Part shown: piece after piece, positions 8,504 through 17,116 of the stretch
Position numbering within the stretch: position 1 is the first letter of the stretch
Layout: every line of letters starts with the position of its first letter
From: Mycolicibacterium novocastrense
GTDB taxonomy: Bacteria; Actinomycetota; Actinomycetes; Mycobacteriales; Mycobacteriaceae
Assembly (NCBI RefSeq): GCF_001570485.1
Contig: NZ_BCTA01000011.1
Span: forward strand, 88,827 to 152,826
Reading direction: 5' to 3'
Length of the DNA: 64,000 bases
Notes under the pieces: generated by a model
Database searches by the model: none
Told to the model about the DNA's origin: nothing
What the model saw: only the letters and a program-made list of their open reading frames with translations
Made by a program: the position numbers and the translations under genes

Positions 8504-9316
8504 TCAGCCTCGGTCCAGATCCCACTGGCCGAAGTCGGGCGCGAGGACCTCGTCGACGTCGACGTGGGTGTCTCCGATGGGCACACCGGGCTCTGACGGA
8601 CCGATCACCACGGCCTGATAGAGCACGGCCCGGGGGTCACGCTCACCGGCCGACCAGGCCTTGGTCTGCCACACCCACCAATGTCCGTCGCTGGTCGAGC
8701 GGCCGACGACCCCGTCGCCGATCGCCCACGAGCACGCCCGCGCGTGGCCGTAGAGGCCGGTGCGATCCACACCCAGAACGGAGTTGATTCCGCGGTACCA
8801 CTCGCGCGCGACGTTCTCCCACGTCTCGGCGTCGATGTCCTCGTCGACGCTGAAGAAGATGGGTGCCGAATCAGGTCCACCCGCGGCATTGTGCAATCGC
8901 AGGGCGGTCAGGGCGTCCGCCACACCACCGTCGTACCCGCGCGTGTAATCGGACGGCGTCGGCCAGCCCGGCTTGCCGTACTGGTAGCAGCTGACGACGT
9001 GCAGACCCTCGGCCCGCAGCGAGTCGGCATATTCGCGCGTCACCGGTTTGAAGTCGAAGTCAGCGCCCGGCCGCAGCTCGGAGACGTAAACCAGCGCGCC
9101 GTCGAAGCCCGCCGCCTTGAGCTGATCGGCCGGCACCTTGCGGTGCGCGAAGTCGACGAGCCGCAGCGGCGCCGCCGACGCACTCGGGCCGAAGAGCGTC
9201 GCGGCCGCCGCGCCGAGAAAGAACAGCGGCGGCGCGGCGACGGCATACTTGAGGAGTTCGCGTCGTGAAGGAGAGTGCCCTCCGCCACGACCGGGTGACG
9301 TCGGGAAGTCCTGCAC
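8504..9316 (-). CDS. Tat-exported DUF1906 (glycoside hydrolase-like) protein, Rv2525c family
   Basis: The 270-residue protein opens with a twin-arginine signal (SRRELLKYA followed by a hydrophobic stretch ending in SASA, about residues 17-49). The mature part is a DUF1906 TIM-barrel-like domain with YVSELRPG, VVSCYQYGKPG and FFSVDEDID; acidic residues in the last are candidate catalytic positions. It resembles M. tuberculosis Rv2525c, a Tat substrate linked to the cell wall. It precedes the PBP gene on the same strand by 90 bases, fitting a shared role in envelope upkeep. Hydrolytic activity is inferred from family structure only. Confidence 0.85.
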   Translation of the reverse strand: MQDFPTSPGRGGGHSPSRRELLKYAVAAPPLFFLGAAAATLFGPSASAAPLRLVDFAHRKVPADQLKAAGFDGALVYVSELRPGADFDFKPVTREYADSLRAEGLHVVSCYQYGKPGWPTPSDYTRGYDGGVADALTALRLHNAAGGPDSAPIFFSVDEDIDAETWENVAREWYRGINSVLGVDRTGLYGHARACSWAIGDGVVGRSTSDGHWWVWQTKAWSAGERDPRAVLYQAVVIGPSEPGVPIGDTHVDVDEVLAPDFGQWDLDRG

Positions 9317-9474
9317 GGCGCGATGCTAACAACATTGACGACGCGCGGGTGCCGGTCAGTCGATTCCTCTGTGCTGACCCCGCTGGGCCGAAACACTTTC
9401 GCCCTATGCTGATGACCGAAACGCAGCTGTACCCGGCGGCGTCGCACCCGCATCTTCGACCGGACGGGGTGGCC

Positions 9475-11043
9475 ATGCCCGCAGACCGACCCGCCACGCA
9501 CGGCAAGCGGGCGTGGTCGAGGTGCCTTGCCATCGCCACGGTCGTCATCGCGCTGACCGCGGCCTCGGCGTGCGGTGGAGCCGTTGACGATCCGCCGGCG
9601 GACTCCGGTGCGCGGGCGACGCCGTACCCGTCGACCGCGACCCAGACGCCCACGCTTGCGGCGCCCGGCCTGCCGGCGGTTGACGAGTTGATCAACACCG
9701 CGATCGCCGCACACGAATTACCCGGCGCGGTGGTCGCGGTGGGACACCGTGGCAAGCTCGTCGTTCACCATGCGTACGGCTCGCGCAAACTGGCGGGCGA
9801 ACCCGGCCTCGACGGGGCCCCGGCGCCTGCCGAGCCGATGACCGAGAACACGATCTTCGACGTTGCGTCGTTGACCAAGAGCCTTGCCACGGCGACCGCC
9901 GTCATGCAGCTTTACGAACAGGACAAGGTCGGACTCGACGAACCGGTGCAGACCTATCTGCCCGCCTTCAACGGTGCGCGCGATCCGCAGCGGTCACAGG
10001 TGACGCTGCGCATGTTGCTCACCCACACTTCCGGTATCGCGGGCGATATCGACCTGCGGGACCCGTGGGGTTTGGCGGCCCCCGACAGCACGGAAGGGAT
10101 CCGTCGCGCGCTTGCCACGCCGCTGCGATTCGAGCCGGGTGAAGTGTTTCGTTACTCCGACATCAACTTCATCCTGCTCGGAGCGCTGATCGAAGAAATC
10201 ACCGGCGAGTCCGAGGACGTCTACGTCGAGCAGAACGTGTTCACGCCCCTGGGCATGGCGGACACCCGCTACCTGCCCGCGACCAAGGCATGCGGCCCGC
10301 ACCAGATCAGAGGAGCCGCGATCGCCTGGGCGTCCACGTCGGAGCCACCCGCACCGACCACCTGTCCCGAAGGTGCCTGGGACACAGACATTTTGCCCCG
10401 AGTCGCCCCGACAGCCCTCGACGAGGAAGGCAGAGCCCAGCCGGGCAGCAATCCTGACCTCGACTACCCGTTGCGAGGCACCGTCCATGATCCGACAGCA
10501 CGCCGCATGGGCGGCGTCGCCGGGCATGCCGGGGTGTTCTCGACCGCGCGTGACATCAGCATCTTCGCCCAAGCCCTGCTGGATCGACTGGCCGGCCGCC
10601 CCAGCACGTTTCCGTTGACGCAGGAGACTCTGCGGCTGATGACCACGCCCCAGCAACCGGGACACTCACCCGGACAGATCGAGGCGGCCAACGATGCCGT
10701 TCGAGAGGCCCTCGCCGTGGCGCCGAACTCGAATCCGCTACTGGCCCCGAACTATCCGGCGATCGATGGTCAAGACCTGCGCGGGTTGGGTTGGGACATC
10801 GACACGGGCCACTCCAGGCCGCGCGGACTGCTCTTTCCCGTCGGCAGCTTCGGGCACACCGGTTTTACCGGGACGTCGATGTGGATAGACCCGGCTTCTG
10901 AGACGTATGTGATCCTGCTGACGAACGTCATACACATCCGCGGCAGCAGACCACTGTCGAACTTACAAGGAGAACTCGCCACGGTGACCGCCCGAACACT
11001 GGACCTCTACACCGACACGCAGCCGGCCCCCAAACCTCGCTGA
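9475..11043 (+). CDS. lipoprotein serine hydrolase, beta-lactamase/class C PBP-like
   Basis: From the ATG at 9475 the protein has 522 residues and a lipoprotein signal ending in LTAASAC (Cys33). The beta-lactamase-related fold shows the nucleophile motif S132-L-T-K135, the second motif Y227-S-D and a late HTGFTG box in place of KTG. Such proteins cleave esters or D-amino-acid peptides on the outer face of the membrane. The frame extends upstream to 9265, overlapping the divergent DUF1906 gene, and an ATG at 9406 is possible. 9475 was chosen because it gives a normal-length signal peptide. A true beta-lactamase function is not implied. Confidence 0.85.
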   Translation: MPADRPATHGKRAWSRCLAIATVVIALTAASACGGAVDDPPADSGARATPYPSTATQTPTLAAPGLPAVDELINTAIAAHELPGAVVAVGHRGKLVVHHAYGSRKLAGEPGLDGAPAPAEPMTENTIFDVASLTKSLATATAVMQLYEQDKVGLDEPVQTYLPAFNGARDPQRSQVTLRMLLTHTSGIAGDIDLRDPWGLAAPDSTEGIRRALATPLRFEPGEVFRYSDINFILLGALIEEITGESEDVYVEQNVFTPLGMADTRYLPATKACGPHQIRGAAIAWASTSEPPAPTTCPEGAWDTDILPRVAPTALDEEGRAQPGSNPDLDYPLRGTVHDPTARRMGGVAGHAGVFSTARDISIFAQALLDRLAGRPSTFPLTQETLRLMTTPQQPGHSPGQIEAANDAVREALAVAPNSNPLLAPNYPAIDGQDLRGLGWDIDTGHSRPRGLLFPVGSFGHTGFTGTSMWIDPASETYVILLTNVIHIRGSRPLSNLQGELATVTARTLDLYTDTQPAPKPR

Positions 11044-11054
11044 ACGAGCACGAG

Positions 11055-11780
11055 ATGACCGAGTTGTACTACGCACAAGGGCAGTTCGAGGCATACGGGC
11101 CGTCGCACCTGGTGGTGCTGGCCATCTTCGTGGTCGGCGCGGTATTGCTGATCTGGTTGGGGCGTCGCCAGACCGAGGCCCAGGCGCGGGTGTTCTCGCG
11201 CGTGTTCGCGTTGCTGATCGTCGCGGCGTTCGTGGTGGCATTGGTCTACAAGGTGATCCGGCCCGACATTCAAACGTCCGTGCCGATACAACTGTGTGAC
11301 ATCGCCGAACTCACCGCCGCTTATGCGCTGTGGTCGCAACGGCATTGGGCTTTCGCGCTGACGTACTACTGGTGTCTGCTCCTGAGCTCGCAGGCGCTGC
11401 TGACGCCCGATGTGGGAACACCTCGAGACGGTGCACCGGATTTTCCACATCACCTTTTCCTCACGTTCTTCGTGCTCCACGTTTTCGCGGTATGGGCGGC
11501 CATCTATCTCACCTGGGGACGCGGGATGCGTCCGCGGTGGCGCAGCTACCGTTTCACCGTCGTCGTAACCCTGATATGGGCAGCGGCGACCTATACCTTC
11601 AACGCGATCGTCGGCACGAATTACGGCTATTTGAACAGGAAGCCACCGACCGCGTCGTTGTTGGACGTGTTCGGACCGTGGCCGATGTATGTGGCCGTCG
11701 AAGTGGCGATCATCGTCGCCGCCTGGGCCCTCATGACGTGGCCATGGGAGCGGAAACGGCGAACCGCCGGGGCGGTTTGA
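11055..11780 (+). CDS. TIGR02206/YwaF family integral membrane protein
   Basis: This 241-residue protein has about six or seven hydrophobic segments and the family signature GTNYGYLNRKP near residue 195, preceded by FNAIVGTN. The motif PIQLCDIAE at about 77-85 is also typical. It starts 11 bases after the serine hydrolase gene, so the two are probably co-transcribed. The family has no known biochemical role. Confidence 0.85.
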   Translation: MTELYYAQGQFEAYGPSHLVVLAIFVVGAVLLIWLGRRQTEAQARVFSRVFALLIVAAFVVALVYKVIRPDIQTSVPIQLCDIAELTAAYALWSQRHWAFALTYYWCLLLSSQALLTPDVGTPRDGAPDFPHHLFLTFFVLHVFAVWAAIYLTWGRGMRPRWRSYRFTVVVTLIWAAATYTFNAIVGTNYGYLNRKPPTASLLDVFGPWPMYVAVEVAIIVAAWALMTWPWERKRRTAGAV

Positions 11781-11804
11781 GTCGAACCGCCGGTGCCGGT
11801 CGGT

Positions 11805-12095
11805 CTAGCGTCCTATCGAGAGCCAGCGCCGCCGGGCCGGTCGCGAAGCAAGGGCGAGCCTGGTCAACGACCGAATCCCGCTGCGCCGCAGGACCGCTCG
11901 GGTTCTGCCGGCAGCGCTGTGCCGCCCGGCCACCGTCGCGCCGGCAAGGAATCCACAGAAGGCGCCGAGCGCAAAGATGCGCCCCGTATGCCGCTTGTTC
12001 CGCCGCATGGCCGTCGATGCGACAAATCCGCCCATCGCGCTGAGGATCGCGACCACCACCAGCAGACCCACCCAATACGGCACGAGCGAACCCAT
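11805..12095 (-). CDS. small membrane protein, hypothetical
   Basis: The ATG at 12095 has an AAAGG ribosome site 6 bases upstream and gives 96 residues: one strong hydrophobic segment (PYWVGLLVVVAILSAMGGFV), a basic loop, a second moderately hydrophobic stretch (IFALGAFCGFLAGATVAG) and a very Arg-rich tail. This pattern fits a two-pass inner-membrane protein with a cytoplasmic basic tail. It converges on the YwaF-type gene. Not assignable to a named family. Confidence 0.65.
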   Translation of the reverse strand: MGSLVPYWVGLLVVVAILSAMGGFVASTAMRRNKRHTGRIFALGAFCGFLAGATVAGRHSAAGRTRAVLRRSGIRSLTRLALASRPARRRWLSIGR

Positions 12096-12215
12096 AGGCA
12101 ACCTTTCGGCCCGTCATCCGCGAGCCGCCGGGGTCCATGGAATCACCGTGACGGCGGTGCCGTCAGTCCTGTACGCGTTTCGTGACCGAAGCGAACGCGA
12201 AGCGTTGCACGACGC

Positions 12216-12980
12216 CTACGTGATCGTCACGCCGCCGTCCACCACGATGGTCTGGCCCGTGACGTAGCCACCGGCTTCGGACGCGAGCCAGACGACGGCG
12301 GCCGACAACTCGTGCGGCTCACCCAAGCGTTTGAAAACCACGCGGCTGGCCAGGGTGCGCTCCAGATAGCCCGGCTTGTACTCGTCGGTCATCTCGGACT
12401 TGAAGAATCCCGGCGCCAGGGCGTTGACGCGGATCCCCTTGCGCTCTCCCCACTGTTGGGCGAGGTCGCGGGTGAGGCCGACGATCGCGGCCTTGCTGGC
12501 GCTGTAGGCGGCCTGGGGCAGCGCCGCGGTGGTCAATCCCAACACGCTGGCGATGTTGATGATCGAACTACCCGGCTGCATCACCCGCCCACACGCTTGG
12601 GCGGTCCAGTACGACCCGTTGAGGTTGACGTCGACGACCTTGCGGAACTCCTCGGGTGTTTCCCGAGTGGCGGGCACGGCGGTGCCCACTCCGGCGTTGT
12701 TCACCAGCACGTCGACGCGGCCGAACTCCTGCATTGCCGCGTCGACGAGCGCCGTGCACTGATCGGGCTCTGCGACATCGGTTTGGACGTTGAGAGCACG
12801 CCTGCCGGCGGCCCTGACGAGTTCTGCTGTGGCCTCGAGCTTTTCGACACGTCGGGCGGCCAGCACCACGTCCGCGCCGGCTTGTGCAACCGCCTCGGCG
12901 AACGACACTCCAAGCCCGGACGATGCGCCGGTGATGACGACGACCTTGTCGTCGAGTCGGAAGCGGTCCAGAATCGTCAT
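12216..12980 (-). CDS. SDR family oxidoreductase
   Basis: This 254-residue short-chain dehydrogenase has TGASSGLG at about 17-24, the NNAG motif (VLVNNAGVG), catalytic Ser in NIASVLG, YxxxK in AAYSASKAA, and the C-terminal GQTIVVDGGVTIT. The start at 12980 (MTILDRF) has AGGAG about 13 bases upstream. An in-frame extension to 13196 lacks a ribosome site and would add a non-family N-terminus. The stretch LAARRVEK after beta-2 suggests NADP(H). It diverges from the TerC gene. The closest functional description is a 3-oxoacyl-reductase or polyol-type SDR; the substrate is unknown. Confidence 0.88.
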   Translation of the reverse strand: MTILDRFRLDDKVVVITGASSGLGVSFAEAVAQAGADVVLAARRVEKLEATAELVRAAGRRALNVQTDVAEPDQCTALVDAAMQEFGRVDVLVNNAGVGTAVPATRETPEEFRKVVDVNLNGSYWTAQACGRVMQPGSSIINIASVLGLTTAALPQAAYSASKAAIVGLTRDLAQQWGERKGIRVNALAPGFFKSEMTDEYKPGYLERTLASRVVFKRLGEPHELSAAVVWLASEAGGYVTGQTIVVDGGVTIT

Positions 12981-13144
12981 CTCCGACGTTCTCCTGTCTA
13001 TCGTGGTAGCTGTGCTCGACCAACCGTAATGCGTGGGGTTCGGGGTATCGGCCGGGCGGTGCGTCGACCCGGTCGAGGATTCGAACGGTCCATTGCGGGC
13101 ACCACTAGGGGCAGTCGGTTCCGGTGAGAGATAGCGAGTAGCGC

Positions 13145-14374
13145 ATGGTGGTTCCCGGATGGGTGTGGGCACTGACGATCGCCGCCATCGTCGCACTCCT
13201 GGCTTTCGACTTCTTCTTCCACGTACGGAAGGCCCACGTCCCGACCCTCAAAGAGGCGGCGATCTGGTCGGCGGCCTACGTCGGGATCGCGGTGCTGTTC
13301 GGGGTCGGCGTCCTGGTCTTCGGGGGCGTTGACCCTGGCGGCGAGTATTTTGCGGGGTATATCACCGAGAAGGCGCTGTCGGTCGACAACCTGTTCGTCT
13401 TCTTGATCATCATCAGCAGCTTCCGCGTGCCGCGCGAGGACCAGCAGAAGGTGCTGCTGTTCGGCATCGTGTTCTCGTTGATCGCGCGTACCGGCTTCAT
13501 CTTCCTCGGCGCAGCGCTGATCAACACCTTCGCCTGGGTCTTCTACGCGTTCGGATTGATCCTTCTGCTCACCGCGGGAAACATGCTGGCGCCAGACAGC
13601 AGCGACTCTGAGACCGCCGACAACTTCATCATTCGGCTCGCGAGGAAGGTCTTCCACACCACCGACCACTACGACGGCGACAAGCTGTTCACCACGGTGG
13701 ACGGAAAGCGCGCGATGACGCCGATGCTTCTGGTGATGGTCGCCATCGGCGGCACCGACATTCTTTTCGCCCTGGACTCGATCCCGGCGATCTTCGGTCT
13801 GACCCAGAACGTCTACATCGTCTTCACCGCGACGGCGTTCTCGCTACTGGGCCTTCGGCAGCTGTACTTCCTGATCGACGGCCTGCTCGACCGGCTGATC
13901 TACCTTTCGTACGGCCTGGCGGCGATCTTGGCGTTCATCGGGGTGAAGCTGATTCTGCATGCGCTGCACGAGAACAACGTGCCGTTCATCAACGACGGAG
14001 AACCCGTCAAGGTCGTGGAGGTCGGCACCGGCCTGTCCCTCTCGGTGATCATCGGGGTCCTCGTCGTCACCGTCGTCGCCTCGCTGTTCAGCAAGAAGGG
14101 GGTGGCCCAGACGGCGATCGCCAACGCTCGCCGGCACGCTCGGGCCTATCTCGACTCCGAGTACACCAAGAGCGCCGAGGAACGCGAACGCATCTTCACG
14201 TCGCTGCTTCGCGAACGTGATCAGATCCTCGCGCTCGGGCCCAAGTACCGGCAGTTGGTTCGCGACGAAGACGCCCTCATCGAACTGCTCGATCGCGCAG
14301 CCGCCAAGCACGATGAGGCAGTCGAGCGTGGCGAGGCAGCACCGTTCACCCCGAAGGGGCTCACGGCGCGATAA
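13145..14374 (+). CDS. TerC family integral membrane protein
   Basis: This 409-residue protein has the TerC fold with about nine membrane segments. The two acidic membrane motifs are present: EKALSVDNLFVF (about 76-87) and GGTDILFALDSIPA (about 200-213), whose Asp and Asn residues are thought to bind a metal such as manganese. The final 80 residues form a charged, probably coiled cytoplasmic tail (SAEERERIFTSLLRERDQIL). TerC proteins are linked to Mn(II) export, often during metallation of secreted proteins. I found no yybP-ykoY-like riboswitch in the 164 bases upstream. Confidence 0.92.
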   Translation: MVVPGWVWALTIAAIVALLAFDFFFHVRKAHVPTLKEAAIWSAAYVGIAVLFGVGVLVFGGVDPGGEYFAGYITEKALSVDNLFVFLIIISSFRVPREDQQKVLLFGIVFSLIARTGFIFLGAALINTFAWVFYAFGLILLLTAGNMLAPDSSDSETADNFIIRLARKVFHTTDHYDGDKLFTTVDGKRAMTPMLLVMVAIGGTDILFALDSIPAIFGLTQNVYIVFTATAFSLLGLRQLYFLIDGLLDRLIYLSYGLAAILAFIGVKLILHALHENNVPFINDGEPVKVVEVGTGLSLSVIIGVLVVTVVASLFSKKGVAQTAIANARRHARAYLDSEYTKSAEERERIFTSLLRERDQILALGPKYRQLVRDEDALIELLDRAAAKHDEAVERGEAAPFTPKGLTAR

Positions 14375-14446
14375 CTGCTCGCGACCGCCGCGGAAGCCAC
14401 ACACGCCGAAAAGAGCCGCATCCGCTGCGGCCCCCTCCGGTCACGG

Positions 14447-14710
14447 TCAGGGTTGTTTGGCGTACCGGATCAGGAACGCGGCGGCAACGTAGCCAGCGGC
14501 GACACCGATCACGAGCCACAGCACGAGCGGCAGCACCAAGGAAACCGGTGACCATCCGACGCTGGAGAACGTCGCCGCCGTGTAGAAGAGCCAGAGCACG
14601 CGGTAGAGCGACCAGAGCGCAGTGAGCCCCGCGGAGATTCCGATCACCAGGCTGTACGTCCGGTCGACGCGGCTGACCTGCTCTTCGATGCGGGCGGGGA
14701 CGATGTTCAT
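14447..14710 (-). CDS. small two-pass membrane protein
   Basis: The 87-residue protein has two hydrophobic hairpins (VIGISAGLTALWSLYRVLWLF and the later VSLVLPLVLWLVIGVAAGYV) after a soluble N-terminus containing RIEEQVSRVDR. The ATG is preceded by AGAGGAAC, a good ribosome site. It converges on terC. I do not recognise a named family. Confidence 0.7.
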   Translation of the reverse strand: MNIVPARIEEQVSRVDRTYSLVIGISAGLTALWSLYRVLWLFYTAATFSSVGWSPVSLVLPLVLWLVIGVAAGYVAAAFLIRYAKQP

Positions 14711-14798
14711 TGCTGTTCCTCTTCGTCATCACGTTGCCGGGGTGGCTTCGTTGTGACTGAAGTACAGCCGGGGACCGGGCCTACCGATCCCAACAAGT

Positions 14799-14912
14799 TC
14801 AGCCCGCGGCGAGGATCGCCGACAGCAACACAAACGCGGACGTCCCGATCGCGATGCCCACCCAGATCGCCGAGCTGATTCGGTCGGTGGATGCATACGG
14901 ATCATGGCTCAT
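14799..14912 (-). CDS. very small predicted membrane protein (37 residues)
   Basis: An ATG at 14912 opens a 37-residue frame ending in TGA at 14799. It has a polar start (MSHDPYASTDRIS) and a single hydrophobic segment (AIWVGIAIGTSAFVLLSAIL), the profile of a real single-pass small protein. There is no clear Shine-Dalgarno, so it may be leaderless or read with the downstream gene at 14710, 88 bases away. Reality is uncertain because chance frames of this length are common. Confidence 0.45.
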   Translation of the reverse strand: MSHDPYASTDRISSAIWVGIAIGTSAFVLLSAILAAG

Positions 14913-15062
14913 GGCACATCTGTGCCCGAAGGGAGCCGGTGCAAACCTCGCTTTCGAAGCGGCCTCGGAAAGCTCAGGGGGGTGACCGCTGAGCGGGCAG
15001 GTCCCTGCTCACCGTTACGCTGCCCGTCGACATTGGGTGAAACGAGAAAAGCGAGAGTCGAA

Positions 15063-15914
15063 ATGGGCGTGTACGTGGTCACCGGGGCCGCCTCCGGCAT
15101 GGGGCAGCAAGCCGCCACCAAACTGAGGGCACAGGGGCACACCGTCATCGCCGTCGACGTCAAAGAAGGCGACATCGTGGCCGACCTGGCGACCGCCGAG
15201 GGACGGCAGGCCGCCGCTGATCAGGTGCTGGCCCGGTCGGACCGACTCGACGGTGCCGTGTTGGCCGCCGGAATCGGGCCGACACCTGGCAAGGACAGCG
15301 CCCGGCTGATATTCGAGGTCAACTATCGCGGCGTGGTCGACCTGCTGCAGGCATGGCGCCCTGCGTTGGCCGCCGCTGACAGAGCCAAAGTTGTGGTGAT
15401 AGGCAGTAATTCGACGACTACCACCCCAGCGGTACCCAGGCGCACGGTGCGTGCGCTGTTGGCCGGCGACACCGACAAGGCGGTGCGCTCACTGAAGCTG
15501 TTCGGGCCCGTCGCGCCGTCGCTGGGGTATGCCGCCTCCAAAATCGCGGTCTCCCATTGGGTCCGGCGCACCGCGGTGAGCAGGCAGTGGGCCGGTGAGG
15601 GCATCCGGCTCAACGCCCTGGCGCCCGGTGCCATCATGACGCCGCTGCTGGAGAAGCAGCTGGCCACACCGCGTGAGGCCAAGGCGGTCAAGGCTTTCCC
15701 GGTGCCCATTGGCGGTTTCGGAGACCCCGCTCAGCTGGCCGACTGGATGTTGTTCATGCTGTCGGACTCCGCCGATTTCCTCTGCGGCAGCATCATTTTC
15801 GTCGACGGCGGATCCGATGCCTACTTCCGGGCGCGAGACTGGCCGAAGTCTGTGCCTGCTCGGCGGTTGCCGTCCTATCTGTGGCGGTTCGGAAGGTTCG
15901 GCGCCACCAGGTAG
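15063..15914 (+). CDS. SDR family oxidoreductase, steroid-dehydrogenase-like
   Basis: From the ATG at 15063 the protein has 283 residues with an SDR fold: TGAASGMG right at the N-terminus (about 7-14), a shortened NAG region (LAAGIGPTP), Ser in VVVIGSNSTTTT, YxxxK in LGYAASKIAV, and the terminal GSIIFVDGGSDA followed by a basic tail. DV at beta-2 suggests NAD(H). The long insertion before the catalytic Tyr resembles 3-alpha-hydroxysteroid-dehydrogenase-like SDRs. The frame is open upstream to 14904, but the later ATG has GAGAG before it and gives the normal family start. It converges on the next SDR. Confidence 0.85.
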   Translation: MGVYVVTGAASGMGQQAATKLRAQGHTVIAVDVKEGDIVADLATAEGRQAAADQVLARSDRLDGAVLAAGIGPTPGKDSARLIFEVNYRGVVDLLQAWRPALAAADRAKVVVIGSNSTTTTPAVPRRTVRALLAGDTDKAVRSLKLFGPVAPSLGYAASKIAVSHWVRRTAVSRQWAGEGIRLNALAPGAIMTPLLEKQLATPREAKAVKAFPVPIGGFGDPAQLADWMLFMLSDSADFLCGSIIFVDGGSDAYFRARDWPKSVPARRLPSYLWRFGRFGATR

Positions 15915-15926
15915 GTCCCGCGAAAA

Positions 15927-16772
15927 TCAGAACTTCGCCACGGCGCCGGCGTCGACGGGCAACGCCGCTCCGGTGATGTACTGCGATTCGTCGGAGGCGA
16001 GGAACAACACGGCGTTGCTCACGGCGCGGGCCTCGATGACGGGTTTCGGCAGCAGGTGGAAGTGCCCGATGACCTGCGTAGCGTCTTCCATCGTCGGATC
16101 GGCGAGGTCGGGCCGGACCGTGCGACGGAAGTGATCGTTGTCGATCATCGGGGTCAGGATGTTGCCGGGGTGAATCGAGTTGACCCTGATCCATTGTGGC
16201 GCAAGTTCATTGGCCAGGGAGTTCATCAACCCGACGACAGCATGCTTGGCTGAGGCGTAGTGGGCCATGTAGCCGCCGCCACGAAGTCCCAACATCGAGC
16301 TGACCAGGACGATCGAACCGCCGCCGTTGGTCATGTGCGGCAGTGCGGCTTTCACGGTGTGCCAGACGCCGGTCACGTTGATGTCGAGCATCGTCTGCCA
16401 CGCGGATTCCCCGATCATCGCGGCCGGCGCCGGGTCGGCGCTGATGCCGGCGTTGGCGACGACGATGTCGAGCGGACCGAGTTCAGCGACTCCACGCTCG
16501 AGAGCGGTCTGAAGGCTCGCTAGGTCACGCACATCCGCCTTGGCGGTCACGATGCGGCGGCCCGACTTCTCGACCAGCGTCGCGGTGTCGGCGAGGTCTG
16601 CCTCCGTGGGACCGGGGTATTTGGCGGCGTCGATGTCGTCGCACACGTCGACGGCGATGATGTCGGCGCCCTCCTCGGCGAGTCGAACCGCGTGTTCCCG
16701 TCCCTGACCGCGTGCAGCGCCCGTGATGAACGCGACCTTGCCGGCAACCCGGCCGACCCTGTTCTCTGTCAT
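15927..16772 (-). CDS. mycofactocin-coupled SDR family oxidoreductase
   Basis: This 281-residue SDR carries the long signature of the mycofactocin-associated subfamily (TIGR03971): RVAGKVAFITGAARGQGREH, then EGADIIAVDVCDDID with an insertion after beta-2 that includes DLADTATLVEKSGRR. The catalytic Tyr and Lys are in MAHYASAKHA, and NAG is in VVANAGISAD. Members hold a non-exchangeable NAD(H) that is re-oxidised through the peptide-derived cofactor mycofactocin, made elsewhere in the genome. Probable substrates are alcohols, terpenoid or sterol-derived. It is followed on the same strand only by intergenic DNA and preceded by a small helical-bundle protein. Confidence 0.88.
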   Translation of the reverse strand: MTENRVGRVAGKVAFITGAARGQGREHAVRLAEEGADIIAVDVCDDIDAAKYPGPTEADLADTATLVEKSGRRIVTAKADVRDLASLQTALERGVAELGPLDIVVANAGISADPAPAAMIGESAWQTMLDINVTGVWHTVKAALPHMTNGGGSIVLVSSMLGLRGGGYMAHYASAKHAVVGLMNSLANELAPQWIRVNSIHPGNILTPMIDNDHFRRTVRPDLADPTMEDATQVIGHFHLLPKPVIEARAVSNAVLFLASDESQYITGAALPVDAGAVAKF

Positions 16773-16839
16773 TGCAGCCTTTCGCGTGCGGAAGGGGCGG
16801 TCCTTCAGGGCCGACGCTTCCCCGAGGCGGTCCCGAAGA

Positions 16840-17055
16840 TCAGACCCGCGCGGCGGGGCGTTCGAGCCGCTCGAGCTCGGCACGTGCCTCCCGCTCGACG
16901 AACAGCGGGATGAAGTCGCGGATCGGGCGGCCCTCGAAGCGGGCGTGGTGTTCGCGGACCAGGCTCGTCACCGCATCCGTCGGGACGCTCGGGTAGGAGA
17001 CCGAAAGGCGGTCGGCGATCTGATCCAGGATCTGTTGTTCACTCAACTCGATCAC
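16840..17055 (-). CDS. three-helix bundle dimerization domain-like small protein
   Basis: This 71-residue protein has the pattern of small actinobacterial three-helix proteins: a first helix QILDQIADRLSVSYP, a connection VPTDAVTSLVREHHARFEG, and the conserved RPIRDFIPLFVEREARAEL. It is entirely soluble and Glu/Arg rich. GTG start at 17055. It sits between a hydrolase and a mycofactocin-coupled SDR on the same strand. The role is unknown. Confidence 0.7.
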   Translation of the reverse strand: MIELSEQQILDQIADRLSVSYPSVPTDAVTSLVREHHARFEGRPIRDFIPLFVEREARAELERLERPAARV

Positions 17056-17116
17056 CAGCGAAGCTTGCTCTTAGAAGGGCTAACCGGTCAAGGGGCGACC
17101 GGATGAAATCTCGACC

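Noticed and set aside
12981..13144. Possible manganese (yybP-ykoY) riboswitch upstream of terC
   Set aside because: Neither the conserved loops nor a terminator hairpin could be identified.
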